This document shows, piece after piece, positions 1-8,275 of a DNA stretch of 64,000 nucleotides. Position 1 is the stretch's first letter. Every line of letters starts with the position of its first letter. A model generated the notes under the pieces. It saw only the letters and a program-made list of their open reading frames with translations, did no database searches and had not been told where the DNA came from. The translations under genes and the position numbers were made by a program. The stretch is from Bacillota bacterium (GTDB taxonomy: Bacteria > Bacillota > UBA4882 > UBA8346): contig JAEVYU010000003.1 of the NCBI GenBank assembly GCA_023392595.1, forward strand, positions 45,725-109,724, written 5' to 3'.

Positions 1-1663
1 TGCGGGGCGCATAGGGTGATAATTCTTTATGGGGTTCCGGTATCGTAGCCAGCATTTTATCCAGGATAAACAAGCGGCCTTCTTTGGCTTGGGCTAAGGC
101 TTGCTTCAAGATCGCCCGATCGATGCCTTTCACTTTGATATCCATCTGAATGGCGGTAACACCGTCTTTAGTTCCGGCTACTTTAAAGTCCATATCTCCA
201 AAGTGATCTTCCAGACCTTGAATATCCGTTAAAATGGCAAAGTCATCGCCATCTTTAAGAAGTCCCATCGCCACTCCGGCCACTGGTTTCTTAATCGGTA
301 CGCCGGCATCCATTAATGAAAGCGTACTTCCACAAACACTCGCCTGAGAAGAAGAACCATTGGACTCGATAACTTCGGAAACCAGCCGGATGGTATAAGG
401 AAATTCTTCCTCACTGGGAATTACCGGCACTAAAGCTCGCTCAGCAAGGGCTCCATGACCAATTTCCCGACGACCCGGGCTACGAACCGGACGAACTTCA
501 CCGACACTGAAACCGGGGAAATTATAATGGTGAATGTATCGTTTGGATTGATCGTCACCTAGACCATCCAAAATCTGCTCTTCGCTGACTCGCCCCAGGG
601 TACAAACGGTTAAAACCTGAGTTTGACCGCGGGTAAAGAGTCCCGAACCGTGGGTACGGGGTAATAGCCCCACTTCACAGGAAATCGGACGGATTTCATT
701 CAATTTCCGGCCATCCGGGCGGATCTTATCGACCGCAATCAAACGGCGGACTTCTTCTTTAACGATATTCTCCAAAACTTCATTCACATCGCCGGAAGCA
801 GCCTGATATTCATCTCCCATCGCTTCTGTGAAATGAATCCTCGTTTCTTCTTTCACTCGTTCGATTAACGCTTCTCTTTCCAACTTTTCGTTGGTCTTGA
901 TGGCTGCGGCCATTTTGGAAGTGGCAAAATCTCTCACCATTTTATCAACTTCCGGATTCGGTTCATCCAAAACCGGCACAATCTTTGGCTTACCGACTTC
1001 CGAACGGATTTTTTCAATGAAAGACACAATTTCCTGGATTACGGAATGGCCAAAAAGAATAGCCTCTAAAGCATCGTCTTCTGAAATTTCCTTGGCGCCG
1101 GCCTCAACCATCATAATTGCATCTTTGGTCCCGGCAACCGTCAACTGAAGATCGCTCTTTTCCATTTGGGCCACAGTTGGGTTAATGATAAACTTACCGT
1201 CAATTCTTCCGACTTTCACGCCTCCAATCGGCCCGGCAAACGGAATTTCTGAAATATGTAAGGCAGCCGAGGCCCCAATCATACCGGCAAGACCCGGCTC
1301 ATTATCCGGATCCACCGAGAGAACCGTGGTTGTTACCTGTACATCATTACGAAATCCTTCCGGAAATAACGGCCGTAAAGGGCGATCTATCATTCTGGCT
1401 GCCAAGACTGCATTTTCTGACGGCCTGCCCTCTCTTTTAATAAATCCACCTGGAATCTTGCCCACTGCATAAAGTCTTTCCTCATAGTCAACCAGTAACG
1501 GAAAGAAATCAATACCTTCCCGGGCTTTTTGGGCCATCACCGCAGTGACTAAAACCGCGGTATCACCATAGCGCACCAGTACCGATGCGTTGGCTTGTTT
1601 AGCCATCTTCCCTGTCTCTATGATGAGAGGGCGATCCGCTAAAGTCATCTCCCATTTTTGCAT
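1..1663 (-). CDS. pnp: Polyribonucleotide nucleotidyltransferase (PNPase), 3' part cut off by window edge
   Basis: Phosphorolytic 3'-5' exoribonuclease of RNA turnover. About 554 N-terminal residues are present, covering the first RNase PH domain, the all-helical linker and most of the second RNase PH domain (the stretch with FTRGQTQVLT, SPGRREIGHGALAERAL and SNGSSSQAS). The family is about 700 residues, so the C-terminal KH and S1 RNA-binding domains lie beyond position 1. The start is the ATG at 1663, preceded by a strong GGAGG at 1673-1677; the protein begins MQKWEMTLADRPL. It follows rpsO on the same strand, the usual rpsO-pnp order, with the rpsO terminator and about 180 bp between. A 6-bp stem (TCCGTG/CACGGA, 1687-1708) lies just upstream of the ribosome-binding site and might be a processing or autoregulation structure, which is inference. 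Confidence 0.95.
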   Translation of the reverse strand, partial: MQKWEMTLADRPLIIETGKMAKQANASVLVRYGDTAVLVTAVMAQKAREGIDFFPLLVDYEERLYAVGKIPGGFIKREGRPSENAVLAARMIDRPLRPLFPEGFRNDVQVTTTVLSVDPDNEPGLAGMIGASAALHISEIPFAGPIGGVKVGRIDGKFIINPTVAQMEKSDLQLTVAGTKDAIMMVEAGAKEISEDDALEAILFGHSVIQEIVSFIEKIRSEVGKPKIVPVLDEPNPEVDKMVRDFATSKMAAAIKTNEKLEREALIERVKEETRIHFTEAMGDEYQAASGDVNEVLENIVKEEVRRLIAVDKIRPDGRKLNEIRPISCEVGLLPRTHGSGLFTRGQTQVLTVCTLGRVSEEQILDGLGDDQSKRYIHHYNFPGFSVGEVRPVRSPGRREIGHGALAERALVPVIPSEEEFPYTIRLVSEVIESNGSSSQASVCGSTLSLMDAGVPIKKPVAGVAMGLLKDGDDFAILTDIQGLEDHFGDMDFKVAGTKDGVTAIQMDIKVKGIDRAILKQALAQAKEGRLFILDKMLATIPEPHKELSPYAPR

Positions 1664-1844
1664 CAATTCAAACCTCCTTCAAACTTCCGTGAGTCCATAA
1701 AACACGGATCTTTTTCATTTTAATATTGCTAACAGTTATTAGGATAAAAATTGCAACCAATCGTAAAAAAACAACTTTTAAAAGCCTATTGATTGTCATT
1801 GATAGCGAATAACTGATAACTATCCATAGTATATCCCTTTATAT

Positions 1845-1871
1845 AGAAAGAAAAGCGGGTAACCCGCTTTT
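1845..1871 (-). terminator. Rho-independent terminator after rpsO
   Basis: On the minus strand, directly after the rpsO stop, the arms AAAAGCGGG and CCCGCTTTT form a GC-rich hairpin with a tiny loop, followed by the pyrimidine tract TTTTCTTTCT. It would end rpsO transcripts partly or fully before pnp. Confidence 0.75.
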
Positions 1872-1875
1872 CCGA

Positions 1876-2142
1876 CTATTTCCGGAGACCTAATCTTTCG
1901 ATGATTGCCCGATAACGCTCAATATCTTTTTGATTCAGATAATTTAACAAACCGCGTCGTTGACCGACCATTTTTAATAAACCGCGTCTTGAATGATGAT
2001 CTTTTTTATGGACCTTAAGATGCTCGGTTAAATAATTGATCCTCTCCGTAAGAATAGCGATTTGAACCTCCGGCGAACCGGTGTCGCCCTCATGTAAATG
2101 ATACTTCAAGATAATCTCTTGCTTTTTTTCCAAAGTCAGCAT
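1876..2142 (-). CDS. rpsO: 30S ribosomal protein S15
   Basis: Primary 16S rRNA-binding protein of the small-subunit platform. It has 88 residues, the normal S15 length, with the family stretches TGSPEVQIAILTERI, HKKDHHSRRGL and QRRGLLNYL. An upstream in-frame GTG overlaps the Shine-Dalgarno sequence, so the ATG at 2142 is preferred: GGAGGTG lies 9 nt before it and the protein then begins MLTLEKKQEII like its homologues. It has its own promoter and a structured leader and precedes pnp. Confidence 0.97.
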   Translation of the reverse strand: MLTLEKKQEIILKYHLHEGDTGSPEVQIAILTERINYLTEHLKVHKKDHHSRRGLLKMVGQRRGLLNYLNQKDIERYRAIIERLGLRK

Positions 2143-2266
2143 GTTGAAAGTCACCTCCTTTTCTTATAAACGCCCCCCGCCGAGGGTTCCGTTGGAGAAT
2201 CGAAACTCCCAGCCAAGGGTTTTACGCATCCGTCTATCAACTTTAAACGGACATCAGCGCAAAACT
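2143..2266 (-). promoter_or_regulatory. Structured 5' leader of rpsO, candidate S15 autoregulatory RNA
   Basis: About 125 nt separate the predicted transcription start from the rpsO ATG. The transcript contains a small hairpin (CCGT/ACGG arms near 2232-2252), a GGGAG/CTCC hairpin and a C/G-rich segment just before the ribosome-binding site. S15 represses its own mRNA through leader structures in several bacteria. Assigning that role here is inference from position and foldability; no covariance model was run. Confidence 0.4.
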
Positions 2267-2272
2267 AGAATA

Positions 2273-2301
2273 ATTTTACCATAAATCAATGGCACTGTAA
2301 A
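2273..2301 (-). promoter_or_regulatory. Sigma-A promoter of rpsO
   Basis: Minus-strand -35 TTTACA (2296-2301) and -10 TAAAAT (2273-2278) are separated by exactly 17 bp, just after the stop of the U32 gene. This fits an independent rpsO-pnp transcript. Confidence 0.7.
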
Positions 2302-2319
2302 TAAAATATCTTCAGGAGC

Positions 2320-4863
2320 CTATTCGACTCCCCGAAAATAATGCCCCTTGGTGATATCCTGGCCGGTTAAGGACTTAAAATTTTTCATGATCAATTCTTC
2401 ATTCTCCAATCGTTGTCCTTTATCGGTAGCACCCAGAGCGCTATGGTATTGTGCAACAAAAGGCCCAACTTGATGGGCATCAAAAGTCTTCAATTCCAGG
2501 CGGCAAACCAATTCCCCCGCAGTACGCAGCCTGTGTAAATCTCCAAACAGGCAAAGATCTTTGGTATTCAGGAGATGGAGCCTGCAGAACTGGTCGGTGT
2601 AAATCGGAAAATCAAGTTGCATCCGATCTCTTAAAAAATAACGGTTTTGGCGGCACGGTCCCGGACAAGGTTCATCCCCTGCATTTTCTTTCGCGAATGA
2701 CGAATGGATGGGACAATATTCCGACACCATCAACTCGAGAGGACCTTGAACCAGGCATTCAAGCCGAAGTTTGGGACAATTCAGGGAAATCTCTTTGATC
2801 TGCTCCGAAGTCAGTTCCGGGGAAAGCGTATACTGTATTATCCGGGGATTATTCAACAGAGTTAATGCATAACTATTGAAAAAATTAAAAGTGTAATTTA
2901 AGAAAATGGGTTGGGTTGTTCCATCGAAAACCCTTTGTAAAGTTCCCAAGTCGGACACCATAATTCCGTCAGCGGATAGGTTTGAAACCATTTGCAGGTA
3001 AGAAAGCCATTGCTCACACTGCCCTTCGCGGTTGATCCGGGGCATAGCGATTACCAAACGGGAACCGGCCCGGTGAGCCGTTTCGATGGAATTTACCAAA
3101 GCCTGCTCCGTCCAATGATAGCCGGAGAGCTCATCTCCTCCGACATAGATTAAATCGGCTCCTGCTTGGGCGGCAACCGTTACACTCTTTTCATCCCCCA
3201 CCCAGACGCTTACATAACGTCGGATGGATTTGCGTTCCTGATTTTCTCCGTGAAAATTGAATAATGATTGGAGATTCCTGAAAGAAACCTTCTCCCGGCG
3301 ATATGCTTCCAAAGCGCCAGTCATTAATTTTTCAATGGCAACACGCCGCGCTTGATTCAGATCTCCCAGGGGCACCATCAGATTTTCACCCATCCGGAGG
3401 TGTAATTCATTCAAGGAATAAGGGGTGTTTCCCAGCCGGCTCAGTTGTTCCCGGATGGTTTCTTTAGTAAGTGGGCGGTTCCTGGCAGCCTGCAACCGGG
3501 TTTCGGTATCGGCGGAACCCGCATGACCGTCCGAATCTGAAAAAGTCACCTGCAATGGCCGATCTAGCTCTCCAGTCACCTGAGCCGAGCAGGGAATTTT
3601 TAAATTTGGATTATCCTTACCTAAAGCTTGTTGGGTCTCCCGATCGTTTTCAATCGAAAAAATTTTGAAAACCCGGTCACCCGGATGATGTTTTCCGGTT
3701 CCATGGATCGAAATGGTTTCTCCCGTGACTGCCACGGAAATCTTTTCCCGATCTTTAAAAAGATCCCGTACCGGCGTCACAACACGCCCGCCTTGGCTTA
3801 CCCAAACTTCGATTTCATCTCCCTGTTCCAAATCGGCTTGGAGTTTCAGGGTAATGCTCCCTTGCGAAGAGTCGCAACGAATAATCCGCCCCAAATACAC
3901 ACCCCGGTTGTTGGGCCTTCGAAAACCCATAATATCCCGGTTGCGATTTCCGCCAAAATAACCATTGCTGAATCCCCGGTTGAAAGATTGTTCAAGTTGC
4001 TGAACCTCCCGGGGAGTAACCGTAAACGTGGTTGGATTATCGAAGTAACGATCCAACGCCTGCCGGTAGATTTTCGTTACTTGATAGACATATTCCGGAC
4101 GTTTCATCCGTCCCTCTACTTTTAAGGATGTTACGCCGATTTTATGTAACTCAGGTATGTCATGGATTAAAGCAATATCCTTGGGTGAAAGCAAATAAGT
4201 TCCGGGGGTCTCCACAAGTTTTTCCCCATCGAACCCCAGCTGGTATTCCATCCGGCAAGGCTGAGCACACCGACCCCGGTTGCCGCTACGCCCCCCAATC
4301 ATACTGCTCATTAAACATTGGCCGGAATAACAAACGCACAAAGCGCCATGGACAAAGACTTCTATTTCCATGCCGGAGGAATGGACAATCGACTCAACTT
4401 CGTCCGCAGTCATTTCTCGGGCCAGGACAACCCGCTTAAATCCTAAATTCTTCAGGAATATGGCGCCTTCATGATTATGAACCGTCATTTGGGTGCTGGC
4501 GTGTAATTCTAAACCCGGCAAACATTTCCGGGCCAAATGAATCAGACCCAAATCCTGAACGATGACGGCATCGACGCCCAGGTTGTATAATTGACAGAGA
4601 TATTCAAGAGCTTCCGGTAATTCGTTCTCAGCCACCAACGTATTGACCGTGATATAAATCTTCTTATGATGGAGATGCAAAAGGTCGGCAGCTTCCTTTA
4701 ACTGCTGAAGATCAAAATTCGCCGCATTTTGCCGGGCATTAAAAAGTTTGCCGCCAAGGTAAACCGCATCGGCTCCCGCGGCTAACGCCGCCAGCAGCGC
4801 ATCCCAATCTCCCGCAGGCGCTAAAAGTTCTAAACGCTTTGGACTCGATTCTAAGGTTAACAT
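2320..4863 (-). CDS. U32 family peptidase / RlhA-type protein with C-terminal DUF3656-like region
   Basis: 847 residues. The N-terminal half is a typical U32 domain, beginning LELLAPAGDWDALLAALAAG and carrying the signature around residues 165-205 (GALCVCYSGQCLMSS, GNRGRCAQPCR). The four conserved cysteines of this core match those that bind an iron-sulfur cluster in RlhA, which hydroxylates a 23S rRNA cytidine in E. coli. The longer C-terminal half fits the DUF3656 extension found in large U32 proteins and ends with further cysteines (CPGPCRQNRY). Whether this protein is a peptidase or an RNA hydroxylase cannot be decided from sequence. The ATG at 4863 is chosen because GGAG lies 6 nt upstream; an ATG 12 nt earlier overlaps that site. 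Confidence 0.85.
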   Translation of the reverse strand: MLTLESSPKRLELLAPAGDWDALLAALAAGADAVYLGGKLFNARQNAANFDLQQLKEAADLLHLHHKKIYITVNTLVAENELPEALEYLCQLYNLGVDAVIVQDLGLIHLARKCLPGLELHASTQMTVHNHEGAIFLKNLGFKRVVLAREMTADEVESIVHSSGMEIEVFVHGALCVCYSGQCLMSSMIGGRSGNRGRCAQPCRMEYQLGFDGEKLVETPGTYLLSPKDIALIHDIPELHKIGVTSLKVEGRMKRPEYVYQVTKIYRQALDRYFDNPTTFTVTPREVQQLEQSFNRGFSNGYFGGNRNRDIMGFRRPNNRGVYLGRIIRCDSSQGSITLKLQADLEQGDEIEVWVSQGGRVVTPVRDLFKDREKISVAVTGETISIHGTGKHHPGDRVFKIFSIENDRETQQALGKDNPNLKIPCSAQVTGELDRPLQVTFSDSDGHAGSADTETRLQAARNRPLTKETIREQLSRLGNTPYSLNELHLRMGENLMVPLGDLNQARRVAIEKLMTGALEAYRREKVSFRNLQSLFNFHGENQERKSIRRYVSVWVGDEKSVTVAAQAGADLIYVGGDELSGYHWTEQALVNSIETAHRAGSRLVIAMPRINREGQCEQWLSYLQMVSNLSADGIMVSDLGTLQRVFDGTTQPIFLNYTFNFFNSYALTLLNNPRIIQYTLSPELTSEQIKEISLNCPKLRLECLVQGPLELMVSEYCPIHSSFAKENAGDEPCPGPCRQNRYFLRDRMQLDFPIYTDQFCRLHLLNTKDLCLFGDLHRLRTAGELVCRLELKTFDAHQVGPFVAQYHSALGATDKGQRLENEELIMKNFKSLTGQDITKGHYFRGVE

Positions 4864-4936
4864 AAGAAACTCCATTTAAAATTAGCAGACAAAACTGCTC
4901 TAATGTATCGTTCAGTTCAAATAGTTGTCCATCTAA

Positions 4937-4964
4937 AATATACCCTACATAACGGAATTGCCAA
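4937..4964 (-). promoter_or_regulatory. Candidate sigma-A promoter for the U32 gene
   Basis: Minus-strand TTGGCA (4959-4964), 16 bp, then TATATT (4937-4942), about 75 bp before the start codon. Confidence 0.5.
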
Positions 4965-4987
4965 ATGACAAGATCCATCAACTATCC

Positions 4988-5881
4988 TTAAAAACCCAGA
5001 AATTTTAGTATTGACGGATCAATATCCATTAGGGTGCGGATCCCTTTAAACCCATTCACATCACCGATTACGATGGTCGGAACCGGGCTTAAAGTATGCG
5101 TCTTTATACTAAGATCTTCAATATTCCCATGGTCACTGGTTACCAACAAGGTGAGCCGGTTTTTGGCCAAACTCCCGGCGAGGGTTCCTAAAAAGCGGTC
5201 CAACCGGTTCAACAACGTGAGGGCTAATGAATAGTCCTGATGATGTCCGCAATGGTCCGTTTGAAAATATTCAAATAACGTAAAATCATTTTTGGCCGCC
5301 AGATTGACAAGGATCGTCCCTGCTTCCTCCGGTTCCCAAATCGGCACATCATAACCTCGTTCCCGCAGTTTTTCATTAGTGATATCCTGATAAACGGATT
5401 CGCCCCGCAACAGATCATCGGGCATGCATAAACGACAATTCCCAGCTAAAGCTGCGGTAGTGGTGACGGAATGCTGCCATTTCCCCTGCTCGACGGATTC
5501 AAAATATTCCCTGGTAAAGGTATTGGCAAAAACCGCTTTGCCGCCTCCTTCGTTAATCACTTTAAAAATACTGGCTTCCTGGATGATTTTCCGCAGGGTG
5601 TAGGTAGGTAAACCGTTAATGTGACGACCGACAACGGCTGAAGCGTTTATGCCTGTAAAAATAGTGGTCTGTCCGGTGGCGCTTTGGGGTAATCCCGGTA
5701 TATCCAGGGAAGCATCGGTCGGACATAGAATCGTATTCGGATGATGAATCCCTTTTCCAATAGCGGATGCGGTTAAAGAAGCGCCGGATAATAATTCTCT
5801 CAAAAAAGGAGTTTTTGCGCTCATCAAAGGATTGATGGCGGGATCCTCATTACCAAGTCCCAAACCGTCAATGAAAATCAT
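4988..5881 (-). CDS. Alkaline-phosphatase-superfamily metalloenzyme (phosphopentomutase / phosphoglycerate mutase fold)
   Basis: 297 residues. Metal-binding and catalytic landmarks of the superfamily are visible: the N-terminal FIDGLGLG, TGQTTIFTG near residue 85 with the likely catalytic Thr/Ser, DHCGHHQDY and the late TSDHGNIEDLS. It lacks the long cap of cofactor-independent phosphoglycerate mutase, so it belongs to the short 'metalloenzyme domain' group whose substrate is not settled. The ATG at 5881 is preferred over a TTG at 5896 because GGGG lies 6 nt before it. It overlaps the DUF421 stop, so the two are probably cotranscribed and translationally coupled. Confidence 0.75.
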   Translation of the reverse strand: MIFIDGLGLGNEDPAINPLMSAKTPFLRELLSGASLTASAIGKGIHHPNTILCPTDASLDIPGLPQSATGQTTIFTGINASAVVGRHINGLPTYTLRKIIQEASIFKVINEGGGKAVFANTFTREYFESVEQGKWQHSVTTTAALAGNCRLCMPDDLLRGESVYQDITNEKLRERGYDVPIWEPEEAGTILVNLAAKNDFTLFEYFQTDHCGHHQDYSLALTLLNRLDRFLGTLAGSLAKNRLTLLVTSDHGNIEDLSIKTHTLSPVPTIVIGDVNGFKGIRTLMDIDPSILKFLGF

Positions 5882-6461
5882 CAAGATCCCCAACAAGATC
5901 CCCCTTTTTGCTTCGAATGACTTCTTTCAACCCCTTTACTTCCTCCCGCAATAGCCGAACCTCTTCCATTAACAACTGGTCGGCGCAGCTAATGGGCTCC
6001 GGCTCTTCTTTCAAAATAACGCTGAATTTACCGCAAGCTTCAAAAACAGCCTGTGAAACTTGGGAAATTTTCGAAACTCCCAGTTTTCGAAGTTCCTGGC
6101 GCAAATCAGCCATTGAAAGATGTTCCTTCGCCAGATTTTCTTCGAGTAAAACGCCGTCTTTAATGAGGAGGGTCGGTTTTCCCTCAAAAAAGCGGGAAAA
6201 CAAAGGAGAACGGTAGGAAACAATCGACAAAAATACCTCCAACCCGCCGATGAGACCTAAGATAACCAGCCCTTTTCCAAAAGATACCCGCTGTTCCAAA
6301 CCTACCACTACGATAACATCACCAATACCGGCCATAATGACTAAGTCAAACAGGCTTAGCTGGCCCAAAGCCCGCTTTCCCATAAACCGGACGATCACCA
6401 AAGCCGCTAAATATATAGCGATTGGCTTGATCAAAAATCTGCCAATAGTTACCCAGTCCAT
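5868..6461 (-). CDS. DUF421 (YetF-like) membrane protein
   Basis: 197 residues with three hydrophobic segments in the first 85 residues (around IYLAALVIVRFMGKRALGQLS, VIMAGIGDVIVVV and GLVILGLIGGLEVF), then a soluble domain. The RFMGKRALGQLSLFDLV stretch and the later GKPTLLIKDGVLLEENLAKEHLS region are typical of DUF421 proteins such as B. subtilis YetF. Members are common in spore formers and their molecular role is not well defined. It is the first gene of a pair with the downstream metalloenzyme. A TATAAT at 6542-6547 is a possible -10 box. Confidence 0.85.
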   Translation of the reverse strand: MDWVTIGRFLIKPIAIYLAALVIVRFMGKRALGQLSLFDLVIMAGIGDVIVVVGLEQRVSFGKGLVILGLIGGLEVFLSIVSYRSPLFSRFFEGKPTLLIKDGVLLEENLAKEHLSMADLRQELRKLGVSKISQVSQAVFEACGKFSVILKEEPEPISCADQLLMEEVRLLREEVKGLKEVIRSKKGDLVGDLDDFH

Positions 6462-6626
6462 CCCATCGCCTCTCCCTTAGTATGCCCCGTAAATGGAGAG
6501 GGGCAGGGGGAAAGCCAAAATCAAAGATATGGATCGAATCTATTATACCTTTTTTAACACGGGTCTGCTAGTAGAACGTATCGTAAATAAACGGCAATCA
6601 GAAATGGGTAAGATACGCTCTACTTA

Positions 6627-6674
6627 AGTAAAACGTTCACAATCATTGAGTAGTTATTTAGAGAACGTTTTACT
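6627..6674. repeat. 12-bp perfect inverted repeat in the 6.46-6.75 kb intergenic gap
   Basis: AGTAAAACGTTC (6627-6638) and GAACGTTTTACT (6663-6674) are perfect complements with a 24-nt AT-rich spacer. No U-tract follows on either strand, so it is not an obvious terminator. The rest of the 290-bp gap shows no gene. Confidence 0.7.
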
Positions 6675-6751
6675 AGTTATTCTCGATGCAGATTTTTATC
6701 CGCTAATCAATTCATAGAAATAAAAAAAGTAACAATAAGGGAGACTCGCCA

Positions 6752-7272
6752 TCACAGAGGCATTAAAAATGAGGTTAAGCCATGATTAAGGTCATAAGCC
6801 GGCTGCCAGTGTAAATACTTTTTCGCCTGACCGTTATCTAGCTGTGAATGATAAATGTCGCCTAGCTTTGAAGGAAGATAATGAATCGGATTTCGCTTTC
6901 CGGTAATTCTGCCCAATTCCGCAATAATACCATTGAGATTCGTTTGAATATTGGTACTGATATTGTAAATTTGATTACAATATGACGTTTGCATGGCCGC
7001 AATATTGGCTTTGGCAACATCCTTAACATATATAAAATCCCGGGTTTGTTTACCGTCGCCATAAATTGTATAAGGGATGGCTTTCTTTAAGCATTCTATA
7101 TAAATACTGATCACGCCCCCCTCTGAGCTTGAATCCTGACGTGGCCCGTAGACATTGGAATACCGCAAAATCACATATTAATAATGAATACTTTGTAACC
7201 CTGTTCAACCAATAACTCCGCAATATGGGAACCAATAAAACCGGCTCCGCCTGTAATCAACACAGAAGCCAT
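6752..7272 (-). pseudogene. NAD-dependent epimerase/dehydratase with internal deletion
   Basis: The 5' piece (7272 down to the TGA at 7171-7173) encodes a normal Rossmann start, MASVLITGGAGFIGSHIAELL, and stops after 33 codons. In another frame, beginning at 7174, the C-terminal half of the same family resumes with VILRYSNVYGPRQD, then FIYVKDVAKAN and NIQTNLNGIIAELG. About 130 central residues expected in an extended SDR epimerase are missing, including the YxxxK active site. This reads as a deletion that joined the two ends out of frame. The rest of the surrounding sugar-transfer cluster is intact. A separate short protein from the 3' piece would lack cofactor binding. Confidence 0.8.
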
Positions 7273-7303
7273 GGATATTCCTCCGAATGATGAAATTCTT
7301 TCA

Positions 7304-8263
7304 TTAAACTATCTTTTTTAACCCCACATCAATTGTTTCATTCTTCAATTCAGTCTTGACGACATATAACGGCCGTTGTTTCACCTCTTCAAAGATCCGG
7401 GCGATGTACTGGCCTAGAATTCCAAAGAAAATGAATTGGACGCCGATCAAAAAAAAGACGCCGGCTCCGAGCGTCGCCCATCCGGGTGTAGCCTGGGTGG
7501 TAAAAATTTTAATGTACAAAACATGGATCATAAGACCGAAACTAACCAGTGATGTCAATATTCCCATATAAAATGCCAAATATAATGGAACGTTGGAAAA
7601 GGATGTAATTCCATCCATGGCAAAATGCAACATCTTTTTAAGAGAAAATTTGGAATTACCGGCAAAACGCTTTGGTGCTATAAATTCAACCGTGACTTGT
7701 TTGAACCCGACCAAACCAATCATACCCCGGATAAAACGCGTCCGTTCTTTGAAAAGGCCAAAACTTTCCAGTACTTTTTTATCCAATAAACGGAAATCGG
7801 ACATCCCCTCTTTCATTTCAACCTGAGAGATGGCATTCATAAACTTATAAAAAATATTGGAAGTAAATCTCTTAAACCAGGATACCCCCTCGGTATTCAG
7901 GCGAATGGTCTGAACTATATCAAAACCTTCTTCCCATTTACAAAGCAGGGTGGGCAACATCTCCGGAGGATGTTGCATATCGCCGTCCATGGTTATCACC
8001 GCATCCCCCTCGGCATGATCCAATCCGCAGGTTAAAGCAAATTGATGCCCGAAATTCTTTGATAAAATAAGCGCTCGCACCTTTTGATCCATGCGGGTAA
8101 TATTTTCCAACACCAACGGAGTCGCATCCCTTGAACCATCATCAACAAATATTAATTCGAAATCATAGGGTAATGGCTTCATATTCTGTAACACGGCCTT
8201 ATAAAGAACATCAATAATCTTTTCCTCATTATAAACAGGAACGACAATCGAAACCCGTTTCAT
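7304..8263 (-). CDS. GT2 glycosyltransferase, polyprenyl-phosphate sugar transferase type (ArnC/GtrB/DPM1-like)
   Basis: 319 residues. An N-terminal GT-A domain starts VSIVVPVYNEEKIIDVLY with DDGSRDAT and the DXD-like MDGDMQHPPE, followed by two membrane helices (about residues 225-295). This architecture is that of enzymes that load a sugar onto undecaprenyl phosphate at the inner membrane face. The downstream gene order with an ArnT-like transferase suggests it makes the lipid-linked donor for that enzyme. The ATG at 8263 is used because GGAGG sits 5 nt before it, inside the codons that follow the earlier ATG. It begins just after the stop of the ArnT-like gene. Confidence 0.88.
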   Translation of the reverse strand: MKRVSIVVPVYNEEKIIDVLYKAVLQNMKPLPYDFELIFVDDGSRDATPLVLENITRMDQKVRALILSKNFGHQFALTCGLDHAEGDAVITMDGDMQHPPEMLPTLLCKWEEGFDIVQTIRLNTEGVSWFKRFTSNIFYKFMNAISQVEMKEGMSDFRLLDKKVLESFGLFKERTRFIRGMIGLVGFKQVTVEFIAPKRFAGNSKFSLKKMLHFAMDGITSFSNVPLYLAFYMGILTSLVSFGLMIHVLYIKIFTTQATPGWATLGAGVFFLIGVQFIFFGILGQYIARIFEEVKQRPLYVVKTELKNETIDVGLKKIV

Positions 8264-8275
8264 TTTTACCTCCAT

